Source: Planctomycetota bacterium
GTDB taxonomy: Bacteria; Planctomycetota; Phycisphaerae; WQYP01
Assembly (NCBI GenBank): GCA_021800165.1
Contig: JAJYZF010000045.1
Span: 1 to 32,894, forward strand
DNA length: 32,894 bases
Direction: 5' to 3'
Part shown: piece after piece, positions 1 through 7,905 of the stretch
Layout of the letters: each line of letters starts with the position of its first letter
How positions within the stretch are numbered: the first letter of the stretch is position 1
Notes under the pieces: model-generated
What the model was told of the DNA's origin: nothing
The model's database searches: none
The model's input: only the letters and a program-made list of their open reading frames with translations
Position numbers and translations under genes: made by a program

Positions 1-1
1 A

Positions 2-319
2 ACCTACCAGGCTAAATACCCCAAAGCAGTAGCATGCTTAGGCAAAGATCGTGAAGCGTTATTGGCTTTTTATTATTTTCCAGCAGAGCATTGGGTGCAT
101 ATCCGCACCACCAATCCGATCGAAAGTGTCTTTTCAACTGTGCGGTTACGCCACGACAAGACGCGGAACAATGCCAGTCGGAAAGCCTGTCTGGCGATGG
201 TCTTCAAGCTATGTCAGAGTGCCCAGAGGGGCTTTCAGAGACTCAATGGCTCGGAATTAATCCCGGAGGTATTGGCCGGAATCAAATTCGAAAACGGAGT
301 CAAACAAATTGCCGCCTGA
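2..319 (+). CDS. IS256-family (Mutator-type) transposase, C-terminal part, cut by window start
   Basis: The frame is open from base 2 to a TGA at 317-319, giving about 105 residues with no start in the window. It contains a tyrosine- and proline-rich stretch (FYYFPAEHW) followed by HIRTTNPIES and TVRLR, the conserved C-terminal block of IS256-type DDE transposases; the glutamate in NPIES is probably the third catalytic acid. The rest of the element lies to the left. Short internal frames over the same bases are shadows. Whether the transposase is intact cannot be judged. I am confident of the family from the block, less so of the exact IS group. Confidence 0.85.
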   Translation, partial: TYQAKYPKAVACLGKDREALLAFYYFPAEHWVHIRTTNPIESVFSTVRLRHDKTRNNASRKACLAMVFKLCQSAQRGFQRLNGSELIPEVLAGIKFENGVKQIAA

Positions 320-455
320 TTACCCCAATCCACAACATTTGACAGTAACTCCAACGCCAGCGCCTTACGGGTCAATTCAGGCCGCATTAAACGGTGCAAC
401 CACGTTAAGGGAGGCTTTGTATCCGGTCCGGCGGGGGCCTATTGTGCGGCTTCAT
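320..455. other. Probable right end of the IS256-type element plus short spacer
   Basis: These 136 bases separate the transposase stop from the end of the convergent PEP-CTERM gene. The text ccacaacatttgacagtaac (330-349) resembles terminal sequences I recall for IS256-type elements, so the right inverted repeat is probably here. The left end is outside the window, so the repeat cannot be paired or its exact limit set. No gene and no clear terminator hairpin were seen. Confidence 0.3.
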
Positions 456-1196
456 TTATGATCGTCGGGCTTTGCCGCCCAACAATATCACCAACCCGCC
501 TGCACCGAGCATGATCAAGGCGGCTGGCTCGGGTACGCTGGCTAAGAAGGTGCCGCCGGTGATGCCGTTACTGGTTTCGTCGGCAAAGTTGATAAGGGTG
601 CCAGTGGTGCCGATGGGGACCGCTGCAGCGCCGGCAGCGGCATTACCGGAAGCATCGGTGCTTGCACCGTCGTAAAAGCTCAACAAATCGTAGGTATTTG
701 CTGAAGTCAGGTCGCCGTAAACGCCTGCCTCCGTCACGGTGCCGTTGCCGTATGTCGCCCCTGCCGTGGAGTAAGTCGAAAAATAGCCATCAAAAGTGCC
801 GCTGGTCGCATCGCTGTAGCTGGCGTTACCGGAATCGAGTCCCACGGATACGCCGGAACTGCTGGTGCCGGGATAGGTGGCGATAATCGTGCCAAATTGC
901 ACCGGGCCGCCGACGCCGGTGGTATCAACCGTGAGCGAAGTGGTATAGGTGTTGCCGCCCGTGATTGGCCCGCTGGTTACAAGCACCGGCACGACGTTCA
1001 AGCTCGTGTCGGGTCCATAAATAAAATAAACGTTAGACAGTGTTTGTGTCGGGGTGATGGATAGCGAAATCGTTTCAGTGGTGGCCGTAGCCAGCGATGC
1101 TGTTGCGGCCAAGGCTAGAGTTGCCGCAAGCAGGGCCGGGATGGCACGTTTGGAAATTCTCTTTGGGAACAGTTGGAATGATCGTGAATGGGACAT
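456..1196 (-). CDS. PEP-CTERM sorting-domain secreted protein
   Basis: This is a 246-residue exported protein. The start at 1196 is chosen over an upstream ATG because an AAAGGA ribosome site lies 8 bases before it and the protein then opens with a basic region and an Ala/Leu-rich signal peptide (about residues 10-38). The middle is rich in Gly, Ser, Thr and Ala, typical of low-complexity surface or matrix proteins, with no recognised enzymatic domain. The C-terminus has the tripartite PEP-CTERM signal: VPEP, a hydrophobic helix (LIMLGAGGLVILLGG) and a basic end (KARRS). In this system an exosortase removes the tail during sorting to the cell surface or exopolysaccharide. No exosortase gene is in this window. 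The gene stands alone, back to back with the glycosyltransferase. The substrate or partner is unknown. Confidence 0.85.
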   Translation of the reverse strand: MSHSRSFQLFPKRISKRAIPALLAATLALAATASLATATTETISLSITPTQTLSNVYFIYGPDTSLNVVPVLVTSGPITGGNTYTTSLTVDTTGVGGPVQFGTIIATYPGTSSSGVSVGLDSGNASYSDATSGTFDGYFSTYSTAGATYGNGTVTEAGVYGDLTSANTYDLLSFYDGASTDASGNAAAGAAAVPIGTTGTLINFADETSNGITGGTFLASVPEPAALIMLGAGGLVILLGGKARRS

Positions 1197-1317
1197 TGTC
1201 GAATCCTTTCTATCCGATATACATCGGAAAAACATGAACCATAGCCCGCGTCATGCGAGCCGCTTGCCTGAAGCCCTCGTTTGGCACTCGCAGATTGGCT
1301 TACCCAACCTGTCGCGC

Positions 1318-1348
1318 TACACCAAAGGTCATTACCAACATTGGTGTA
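1318..1348. promoter_or_regulatory. Perfect 8-bp inverted repeat, operator candidate
   Basis: TACACCAA (1318-1325) and TTGGTGTA (1341-1348) are exact reverse complements separated by 15 bases, so the arm centres are 23 bases apart, about two helical turns. This geometry suits a dimeric regulator. It lies between two divergent genes, about 120 bases from the PEP-CTERM start and 265 from the glycosyltransferase start. A chance occurrence cannot be excluded. Confidence 0.35.
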
Positions 1349-1519
1349 GAGGCATAATGGGCGTGCGTGATCCAAAAGTCAACCCCATCGCGGCTATAGG
1401 ATGGCGACGCTCGACCGCCCCCGTTACCTTTTTTGTGGTGAGAGGTGTTGGTGCGGCTGGATTAGTTGGGTGCGTCATGTGTCTTTCCAGATTCTGCCCG
1501 CTCGATTGCGGGACTTGAA

Positions 1520-1549
1520 TTGCATCATGGACTTGCAAAGTGGTACACT
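1520..1549 (+). promoter_or_regulatory. Possible sigma70 promoter for the glycosyltransferase gene
   Basis: TTGCAT (1520-1525), an 18-base spacer and TACACT (1544-1549) fall about 60 bases before the glycosyltransferase ATG. The match is moderate and rests on inspection only. Confidence 0.3.
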
Positions 1550-1611
1550 ACGTCGGAGAGCCTGTTTATTGCGGATTGAGCCGGGAAATGCGGTGGATGT
1601 GAGTTGCAGAA

Positions 1612-4095
1612 ATGTCGAAGCGTAATGCTGGGTCCACCGCGTTGAACGGGTATGCAGGAGTTTGCGAGCCGGAAGGTGTATCGCCGGTCGTCGGCACCGA
1701 AACCCATGGCGTGCATGTGGAATCAGAAAACCCGGCCGTTTCACAATTATCGCAGCAATTGGACTATCTCTGGCTTAACCTCCGCCACTACCGTCATTGC
1801 TGGGAATGGCAAATAGCTTGTCTGGCCTATCGCCTGCAAGCAAAAAAACGCCGGTTCGGTGCCGGTACACTTCCGGCGATGTTGTTGCACGTCGAATGTC
1901 TCCTGTGTGATATCCGCCTGGATGTTGCCGAAACCTCCGGTGAATGGGCTAAGATGTCGCGTGTGCTCATTGACATTCGGACCGTGCTGGCGGATTTGCG
2001 TTTCAGTCGACGGTTGCATGTGGCGCGTCGTTTACCGTTTCGACCGCGGCGATTCAATATAGATCGATTGTTGGATGAGGTTATGGCCATTCAAACATTG
2101 CTGGCCGACCTGAGCCGCAAGCATGAAGATGCCGGCGGTGTGGCGGTGGTGAACGCAGCAGCGGAAGCCTGGCCCACAAAATCAGTATATCCCGACAGCC
2201 AGATACGTGTGGATGTCATCGTACCGGTATACCGGGGCATCGAGGAAACGCTACGTTGTCTGTGGAGCGTACTGCAGGCCAGGGTGCAAACGGCCTATCA
2301 ATTAATCGTGGTGGATGATTGCGGACCTGAACCACAACTCACGGCTAAGCTCGCCGAGTTGGCCCAACTCAAACGCTTGGTGCTGCTGCGGAACCCGCGC
2401 AACTGTGGCTTTGTCGAGTCTGTGAATCGTGGAATGGCAGAACATGTGAATCGCGATGTCGTGCTGCTGAATTCGGATACGCTGGTGCACGATGGTTGGT
2501 TGGATCGGTTGGCCGATGCCGGGCAGCGGCCGCGTGTGGGTACGGTGACACCGTTGGCCAATACTGCGGGAATTTTCAGCTATCCGCGTGTCAATTTGCA
2601 TAATCCTCTGCCCGCCGATGCCGATTCCAATGCACTCAATACATTGGCGGCTCGCGTGAATGACGGTGCAGTTTTTACTGCCCCCACGGCCGTCGGATTT
2701 TGCATGTACATCAAGCGGGAGTGTCTGCGCGAAGTCGGACTCTTTGATGCCGCCAACTTCGGTCTGGGCTACGGTGAGGAAAATGACTTTTGTATGAGAG
2801 CCACCAAAAAAGGATGGTTACACCTTGGATGCCCGTCTACTTTTGTCTATCATGCCGCCAACGTGTCTTTTGGTCCGACCTTTCGCCATCGGGTGCGCCG
2901 GGCCTATCACACACTTAAGCGGCTGCATCCGGAATATCCCGGATTGGTCAAAAACCACTTACGCCAGGATCCCGGTAGAGAGTATCGGTGCCGGCTGGAC
3001 CTTGCCCGGCAGGTGGCCGCCAATCACTTCAGGCCCGCGGTGCTCCATGTTTTATCGCAATCTTCAGGACCGCAGCGTCGACACGTGGATCTGCTCTGTG
3101 AAAGGCTTTGGCAAAGGGGGATGGCATCGTTCCTGGTGGTGCCGGATTTTGAAACCGGTGCCCGAGTGCTGTTGATCAATCCACGAATAGAGGAAACGCC
3201 CAACGCGGTCTTTGATCTGGGCCAGGAATGGGATGCCCTTGTGGCAGCCTTGCGTGCCGGTCATGTAGGTCACATACACTTTCACGAGGTTTTCTTGAAG
3301 AAGGAAAACCTGCGGTCACTGCCGCAGATTCTGAACTGTTCGTATGATCTGACCTTGGGAGAAGTGATTGACCCACGCACACAGGCCGATGTCGAGACGG
3401 ATGTCGATGCGGCCGAGTTTTTTCGCGGGGCGCGTAGGCTCTTCATGTTGGCACCAGACCAGGCCGGGGAAGTCCGCCGGATAGCGCCGCAGCAGACATG
3501 TCTGGTTCGCACTTGTGGCACGGCTCCGGCTGGCGGGCCGCCACCAGCGCCGACGCTGGAGCCGGCAATCCCGCGGCGCGTACTGATTTTACAAGACGTG
3601 CAGACGGCTGGGGGCCTGAATCAAGGGGCTGCAGCGCTGCGCGCGGCTTGTAAATATGCGGCCCGTCGTCGGCTGCCACTCCGGTTTTTCATCGGCGGTG
3701 GCTCGAGCGCACAACGCTGGCCGACGGGTGAAGCATGCACAATGATGGAGCCGTGGTCACCGCGGCATTGGAATCAATACCTGGCTCTTGCCAAGCCGCA
3801 TTTGGTACTGCTTATCGCCAGCGGTTTGGCCAGTGCCGATGAAATGCTCGGTTTTTGCATCAGACGCGCCTTGATGCCGGTAGCGTTTGATGACAATGTT
3901 GTGGCCAGTCGAATTCGGACGTTGCAATGGGGGAAGGTAATGCCTGGATCCTGCACGGCGGCAAGAATTAACGATACTCTGCTGGAACTGATACCGGTAC
4001 CGCCAACACGTCCTGGCGATCCATCGGGTTTAATGCTGTTTGAACAATATGTGGGTACCGAGGATTATTATGACGGCCTGACTCTTCCAGGTTGA
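1612..4095 (+). CDS. Multidomain glycosyltransferase: GT2 domain plus C-terminal GT4-like region
   Basis: The product is 827 residues. An N-terminal segment (1 to about 195) has no recognised motif but contains possible helical stretches. A family-2 glycosyltransferase core follows: VDVIVPVYRG at about 200, VVDDC at about 234 (nucleotide-sugar binding), LLNSDT at about 285 (DXD-like metal site) and GEENDF at about 388 (acceptor/catalytic base region). This pattern is common in O-antigen and rhamnan-type transferases that add sugars to extracellular polysaccharide. From about 477 (VLHVLSQSSGPQRRHVDLL) to the end there is a second region that looks like a GT4 fold, with weaker motifs. The ATG at 1612 has no strong ribosome site; the only nearby in-frame ATG upstream runs into a stop. 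The donor and acceptor sugars cannot be read from sequence. GT2 assignment is firm, the second domain is inference. Confidence 0.85.
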   Translation: MSKRNAGSTALNGYAGVCEPEGVSPVVGTETHGVHVESENPAVSQLSQQLDYLWLNLRHYRHCWEWQIACLAYRLQAKKRRFGAGTLPAMLLHVECLLCDIRLDVAETSGEWAKMSRVLIDIRTVLADLRFSRRLHVARRLPFRPRRFNIDRLLDEVMAIQTLLADLSRKHEDAGGVAVVNAAAEAWPTKSVYPDSQIRVDVIVPVYRGIEETLRCLWSVLQARVQTAYQLIVVDDCGPEPQLTAKLAELAQLKRLVLLRNPRNCGFVESVNRGMAEHVNRDVVLLNSDTLVHDGWLDRLADAGQRPRVGTVTPLANTAGIFSYPRVNLHNPLPADADSNALNTLAARVNDGAVFTAPTAVGFCMYIKRECLREVGLFDAANFGLGYGEENDFCMRATKKGWLHLGCPSTFVYHAANVSFGPTFRHRVRRAYHTLKRLHPEYPGLVKNHLRQDPGREYRCRLDLARQVAANHFRPAVLHVLSQSSGPQRRHVDLLCERLWQRGMASFLVVPDFETGARVLLINPRIEETPNAVFDLGQEWDALVAALRAGHVGHIHFHEVFLKKENLRSLPQILNCSYDLTLGEVIDPRTQADVETDVDAAEFFRGARRLFMLAPDQAGEVRRIAPQQTCLVRTCGTAPAGGPPPAPTLEPAIPRRVLILQDVQTAGGLNQGAAALRAACKYAARRRLPLRFFIGGGSSAQRWPTGEACTMMEPWSPRHWNQYLALAKPHLVLLIASGLASADEMLGFCIRRALMPVAFDDNVVASRIRTLQWGKVMPGSCTAARINDTLLELIPVPPTRPGDPSGLMLFEQYVGTEDYYDGLTLPG

Positions 4096-4185
4096 AGGTT
4101 GGGCAACGGTTGCAGCCGGCGGTACCGGTACTGTTTGGGGCCGAACTTCGGTTTAGCCGCTGGGAAGCGTGATTGGAAAGTCGCT

Positions 4186-4758
4186 ATGCATCAACAAGAC
4201 TGGATGAACCTACCGCTGGTGGCGGAGATTGACAATGCCCTCTCGAGCCTGGTGGCCCCGCGACCGTGTTCCAGACTTCTGGCCATGGTCCCGCAGACCT
4301 TTCAAACGATCAGCAAGCGGTATCACGTGGCCGGCCCGGCGGCATTGGCGTGCGTGGAGGCCGGCTTATGGCTGCTCGCTGATGATTTGGACACTTGCCA
4401 TAAACTCTGCCAGGATATTGCCACGCCACTGGGGAGTGCCTGGCATGCTATCATGCACCGTCGCGAGGGCGATTTTTCTAATTCTCTTTATTGGTGGGGA
4501 CGGGCCGGGAGTATTCGTTGGCTCGATCCGCGCGACGGTGCCGATATCGCAGAACGCATCGGTCCAATGGCCGGGACGGGTGAATTGTGGCGGCAGGTTT
4601 CACTGAAATTGGTAAGCCCCTATGACCCGGCGATGTTTACGCGCATCGTGGAGGCATTCACGCGTGCAAAACTGACCGAGTCTGAGAATGTGCTGGTGCG
4701 GATTGGGCGACTGGAATGGTTGGCCTTATTCGCCGCGAGTATGGCAGCTATCGGTTGA
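4186..4758 (+). CDS. Conserved hypothetical protein with WHAIMHRREGD motif
   Basis: The product is 190 residues. The ATG at 4186 is preferred because GGAAAG lies five bases before it; the same frame is open back to a TTG at 4099 just after the glycosyltransferase stop, but that extension looks non-coding. Residues about 85-110 contain AWHAIMHRREGDFSNSLYWW, which I recall as a signature block in uncharacterised proteins of Acidobacteria and Planctomycetes; no function is known to me. The His and Asp/Glu content of that block could suit metal binding, but this is speculation. There is no signal peptide or membrane segment. The gene follows the glycosyltransferase by 90 bases on the same strand and may be co-transcribed. 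Confidence 0.7.
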   Translation: MHQQDWMNLPLVAEIDNALSSLVAPRPCSRLLAMVPQTFQTISKRYHVAGPAALACVEAGLWLLADDLDTCHKLCQDIATPLGSAWHAIMHRREGDFSNSLYWWGRAGSIRWLDPRDGADIAERIGPMAGTGELWRQVSLKLVSPYDPAMFTRIVEAFTRAKLTESENVLVRIGRLEWLALFAASMAAIG

Positions 4759-4925
4759 GTCGGCGCGGGGGATAATTGACGCGGGGCCGCAACGGGTTGA
4801 GAGCAGCCAATGTCGGCGGGACGGCGACGCAGCCGGCCTAAGGAGTTGGATTATTCCCGCTGCGGCGCGGTATATTGATAGAGGCATGGTGCTTAGGCAA
4901 GGCCGACGGGCCATGCCGGCAGTCC

Positions 4926-4947
4926 AATGATACTGGAATGATACTGG
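4926..4947. repeat. Perfect 11-bp tandem duplication upstream of the Trm112-like gene
   Basis: The unit aatgatactgg occurs twice in succession, at 4926-4936 and 4937-4947, ending just before the ribosome site of the next gene. It is probably a slippage product. The second copy supplies part of the GGAGA ribosome site at 4946-4950. Confidence 0.8.
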
Positions 4948-4958
4948 AGAATAATGGC

Positions 4959-5171
4959 ATGAATCCTGAACTACTGGAAATTCTGGTTTGCCCGCTCACG
5001 CGAAGTCGCTTGCGGCTGGAGGGCAATTACCTGGTTGCCGATGTTGGTGGTCTAAAATACCCGATTCGCGATGAAATTCCGGTATTGCTAATTGATCAAG
5101 CGGAATTACCGGATGGAGTGAAGTCGCTGGAAGAATTCAAAGAAAAATTTAAGGATCAAATCCCAGTGTGA
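4959..5171 (+). CDS. Trm112-like / UPF0434 (YcaR-type) small protein
   Basis: The protein is 70 residues. The ATG at 4959 is chosen because GGAGA ends 8 bases upstream and the product then opens MNPELLEILVCP like other members. It shows the family pattern: LLEILVCPLT near the N-terminus, then a beta hairpin and GLKYPIRDEIPVLL. Members related to eukaryotic Trm112 act as small activators of methyltransferases; most bacterial ones are uncharacterised. Only one cysteine remains where zinc-binding relatives carry CPxC, so metal binding through a full four-Cys site is unlikely. The C-terminal 20 residues are charged. It sits alone between two hypothetical genes. Confidence 0.85.
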   Translation: MNPELLEILVCPLTRSRLRLEGNYLVADVGGLKYPIRDEIPVLLIDQAELPDGVKSLEEFKEKFKDQIPV

Positions 5172-5318
5172 AGGCTGGAACTGCCCGCCTGAAAAGTATG
5201 AACCGCAAGATGTTTGGCCGTAACTTAATTGTTGGTCCTGCGGACGGAAGTTGGGCCCGGCTATAGTCGCGGTGCGATCAACGGCTCTTTTTTGGGGGGG
5301 ATTGGCTCGGAAGGAGAA

Positions 5319-5387
5319 ATGGCGTTGTTGACGATGACCAATGGTTCACGATTTTCTCCAAGGCTTGCAAAGAAAAAGCCAGGATGA
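5319..5387 (+). CDS. Possible 22-residue leader peptide
   Basis: An ATG at 5319 closely follows a strong AAGGAG sequence (5311-5316) and opens a 22-codon frame ending TGA at 5385. It lies about 60 bases before the start chosen for the HTH protein. The two-base gap from ribosome site to start is unusually short, and the peptide (basic, MALLTMTNG at its start) has no recognised motif. It may be a translated leader or only a chance frame. Confidence 0.2.
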   Translation: MALLTMTNGSRFSPRLAKKKPG

Positions 5388-5445
5388 GAAAATTGCTCTG
5401 GCCAGCTTTGGCAAGATGAAGTCGAAAAAAGGAAAATTTACAAAT

Positions 5446-6048
5446 ATGAATGAAATAGACGAAAAACAGTTAAATAGTGCTGCCCGCAGTGTGGCTAACG
5501 CAGTAATGATCGCACCGAATGGCGATTTAGTAATGCCAGATCCGGCCAAAAAGGCGAAATCAGGCTATAAAAGACGCAGTCGCGAAAAATCTCGCGGTTT
5601 GCGGCAAGCGATCGTGGCGGATGCCAGGGCCGGCATAGGTCGCGAGCAACTCGCGCAGAAATATGGTGTGGAATCTTCTTATGTTTACGCCGTGTGCAAA
5701 AAGGTGGGCATCGTGCTCAAAAAGGTACGCCCCATTCCTTTGGCGGAATGTCTGGCGGCTCTGCGCTCGGATATGCGATTGGCGGACATTACCGCCAAAT
5801 TGCATGTCGACTACACAAAACTCAAGGCTTTAGTGGATGAATATCAGATTGATCGGCGACGGGCCCGACGACAAACCAAGTCTTGGGAGGTTATTGAACT
5901 GTTATCCAATACTACACTGACCATGGCCCAGATCGGTCAAAAGATGGGCGTTACCCGTCAAAGGGTGCACCAGATTTACCAGCGAGCCATACTCGAGGGG
6001 ACCAAATTTCCTCATCGTAAAAATTATCGGACTGCGGTCAAAATATAA
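5446..6048 (+). CDS. DNA-binding protein with three predicted helix-turn-helix units
   Basis: The product is about 200 residues and strongly basic. Three HTH-like segments are visible: GREQLAQKYGVESSYVY (about residues 64-80), a weaker RLADITAKLHVDYTKLKALV, and near the C-terminus TMAQIGQKMGVTRQRVHQIY, which closely resembles sigma-70 region 4 and related -35-binding helices. No sigma region 2 is present, so it is not a complete sigma factor; a transcription regulator or phage-type activator is more likely. The start at 5446 is chosen because the text from there looks like coding sequence and AAAGGA lies upstream, although the gap is long; an in-frame ATG at 5341 would add 35 residues. It ends 137 bases before mcsA on the same strand. 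Its targets are unknown. Confidence 0.7.
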   Translation: MNEIDEKQLNSAARSVANAVMIAPNGDLVMPDPAKKAKSGYKRRSREKSRGLRQAIVADARAGIGREQLAQKYGVESSYVYAVCKKVGIVLKKVRPIPLAECLAALRSDMRLADITAKLHVDYTKLKALVDEYQIDRRRARRQTKSWEVIELLSNTTLTMAQIGQKMGVTRQRVHQIYQRAILEGTKFPHRKNYRTAVKI

Positions 6049-6088
6049 CGGCTCCTGGACTTGGTTGAATTTCGCTGGGGCCTCTAGT

Positions 6089-6117
6089 TTGCTTTCTCGG
6101 TCAGGCCAATCTACGAT
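6089..6117 (+). promoter_or_regulatory. Possible sigma70 promoter upstream of mcsA
   Basis: TTGCTT (6089-6094), a 17-base spacer and TACGAT (6112-6117) lie about 70 bases before the mcsA start. The match is moderate. No CtsR-like heptad operator was seen nearby. Confidence 0.35.
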
Positions 6118-6185
6118 TGTTTAGATGGAGTTTAGGCAATCTATCCCGCGTGTGCCTGCCGATATCCATTCAAGAGGTTGACTCC

Positions 6186-6692
6186 ATGAAATGTGATCGC
6201 TGCAACAAACCAGCCACCATCCATTTGACCGAAATTCGCAACGGCAAGAGCTTGGAGTTGCATTTGTGTCAGCAGTGCGCTGCGGAAGCAGGCTATTTGC
6301 AGCAGACGCATCTTTCAATGAATGACATGCTTACCGAGTTTGTCAAGGCTAAGACCGGTATGTCGCAGCGCGATGCGCTGGTGTGCCCTGACTGCGGCAT
6401 GAAATGGCAGGAATTTAAGGAAACCGGCTTGCTGGGGTGTCCGAAAGATTACGAGATATTTTCCGATCAGTTGCGCGGGGTTATTGAAAACGCGCAACGC
6501 GGCGCAACCCATCACACCGGTAAAACGCCAACCGCGACTGTCGCACCGGAAGATTCCGTGAAGCTCCGCCAGGCCGAATTAAGTCGGTTGAAAAAAGACC
6601 TCACGGACGCTCTGGAACACGAATCCTATGAAGTAGCGGCCATGTTGCGCGATCAAATTAAAGCCCTTGAGGCGGTGCCGCCAACCCATTAA
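6186..6692 (+). CDS. mcsA: McsA-like zinc-finger activator of arginine kinase
   Basis: This 168-residue cytoplasmic protein starts at the ATG at 6186, with AGAGG nine bases upstream. It has the McsA layout: a first Cys pair C3-x2-C6 with C28-x2-C31, then C67-x2-C70 with a single C85, and a C-terminal UVR-type coiled segment (about 133-168, KLRQAELSRLKKDL). In Bacillus McsA binds and stimulates the protein-arginine kinase McsB, marking aggregated or repressor proteins for ClpCP. The last expected cysteine is replaced (GCPKDY), so the second zinc site is incomplete, as I recall for planctomycete members. mcsB follows 51 bases later, supporting the call. No ctsR or clpC is adjacent. Confidence 0.88.
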   Translation: MKCDRCNKPATIHLTEIRNGKSLELHLCQQCAAEAGYLQQTHLSMNDMLTEFVKAKTGMSQRDALVCPDCGMKWQEFKETGLLGCPKDYEIFSDQLRGVIENAQRGATHHTGKTPTATVAPEDSVKLRQAELSRLKKDLTDALEHESYEVAAMLRDQIKALEAVPPTH

Positions 6693-6743
6693 GTCGGTGG
6701 GGCGGCGCCGGGGCCAGACACAACCGCCAATCGGAGAACTTGG

Positions 6744-7811
6744 ATGAACCCGCAAATTCAAAAATTGCTTGGCAAAAGCGGTGAGTGGCTGGCGTCCACA
6801 GGGCCGCAAAACGCGGTGGTGGTCTCTTCGCGGGTGCGTCTGGCCCGCAACCTGGCGGATTTCCCTTTCATGACCAAAGCCGGTCGCACCCAACGCGCCG
6901 AATTGCATCGCTTATGCCGCGAACAGTTGTTGGGCATGTCTTCGGCCCGACCGTTTTTCTATATAGATATGGAAAAGACCGATCAAGTTGATCGGCAACT
7001 GCTGGTGGAACGGCATCTGATCAGCAAGCAACATGCTTTCGGAGACGGCAGCCGCGGCGTGGCCGTCAGCGATGATGAAGCCTTCAGCATTATGGTCAAT
7101 GAGGAAGACCATATCCGACTGCAAGTGATTCGATCGGGCTTGCAGTTGCGGGAGTGTTGGCGGGAGGCCGATACGCTCGATAATGCCCTCGGACAGCACC
7201 TCCGCTACGCTTTTAGTGATCGCTTTGGCTTTTTAACGGCATGTCCCACCAACCTCGGAACGGGTATGCGTGTTTCGGTGATGTTGCATTTGCCGGCCTT
7301 GAAGCTTACCGATGAAATCGAAAAAGTTTTTGTGGCCGCCAAGGACATGCATCTGGCGGTGCGTGGACTTTTCGGTGAAGGTACCGAGGCTATCGGTGAT
7401 TTTTACCAGATCAGCAACCAGACCACGCTGGGACGTTCGGAAGAAGAAATTCTGACGGAATTCGCGGATGTCATTTTGCCGCGACTCATCGCCGCGGAGC
7501 TTTCCGCGCGATCGGTGCTGGAACAGGAACGCCCGTTGATGTTGGACGACAAAATCGGCCGGGCTGTCGGACTGTTGCGTAATGCCCGTCTGCTATCCAG
7601 CGAGGAAGCACTCTTCGGTTTATCGCATCTGCGCCTGGGGGTGGCGATGGGGCGCGTAGCCAATTTGACCATGTCGACGATTAATCGTATCTTCCTGACG
7701 ACCCAACCCGGGCACTTCCAGCGGACTCTGGGTCAATCTCTGGAAGGTGAAGCCCGCAAAGCCGCGCGGGCGAGCTATGTCCGGCAACTGATGACTCCTG
7801 CCGCGGGTTGA
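6744..7811 (+). CDS. mcsB: Protein arginine kinase McsB
   Basis: The 355-residue protein belongs to the phosphagen-kinase (ATP:guanido) family. The ATG at 6744 has GGAG eight bases upstream. It shows SSRVRLARN at 28-36 (ATP phosphate binding), NEEDHIRLQ near 117-125 (catalytic acid region), CPTNLGT beginning at catalytic Cys167, and an RGLFGEGTEA segment. Cys167 matches the catalytic position of Bacillus McsB. The enzyme phosphorylates arginine side chains of cytosolic proteins, creating degradation tags in Gram-positive bacteria; in this lineage the partner protease is not shown here. It is probably co-transcribed with mcsA and possibly with mfd, which begins 94 bases downstream. Its length equals the family norm and no defect is visible. 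Confidence 0.95.
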   Translation: MNPQIQKLLGKSGEWLASTGPQNAVVVSSRVRLARNLADFPFMTKAGRTQRAELHRLCREQLLGMSSARPFFYIDMEKTDQVDRQLLVERHLISKQHAFGDGSRGVAVSDDEAFSIMVNEEDHIRLQVIRSGLQLRECWREADTLDNALGQHLRYAFSDRFGFLTACPTNLGTGMRVSVMLHLPALKLTDEIEKVFVAAKDMHLAVRGLFGEGTEAIGDFYQISNQTTLGRSEEEILTEFADVILPRLIAAELSARSVLEQERPLMLDDKIGRAVGLLRNARLLSSEEALFGLSHLRLGVAMGRVANLTMSTINRIFLTTQPGHFQRTLGQSLEGEARKAARASYVRQLMTPAAG

Positions 7812-7905
7812 GGGCGGTTTGGTACTCGGGCGGAACTCCCTCCATGAAAGCAGTATTTTCCAACGTTGCTGCGGCACAAACGCGGGCTATGAATGGTTTC
7901 GGGGA

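Larger units (their letters stand above)
1197..1611. other. Divergent intergenic region between PEP-CTERM and glycosyltransferase genes
   Basis: This 415-base region carries the upstream sequences of two divergent genes. It contains a small inverted repeat CCGAT-4-ATCGG at 1214-1227 just before the PEP-CTERM start, a perfect 8-base inverted repeat at 1318-1348, and a possible promoter facing right at 1520-1549 (both listed separately). Open frames crossing it have no ribosome site or recognisable domain and are treated as chance. Confidence 0.5.

Noticed and set aside
1054..1518. 154-codon plus-strand frame over the PEP-CTERM start and the intergenic region
   Set aside because: It runs antisense to a gene with a clear signal peptide and has no recognisable domain.
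4875..4958. Longer Trm112-like start at 4875
   Set aside because: The added 28 residues do not match the family and overlap the 11-bp tandem duplication; the ATG at 4959 has a proper ribosome site.
5446..6048. Complete sigma factor
   Set aside because: Only the region 4-like helix is seen; regions 2 and 3 are absent.
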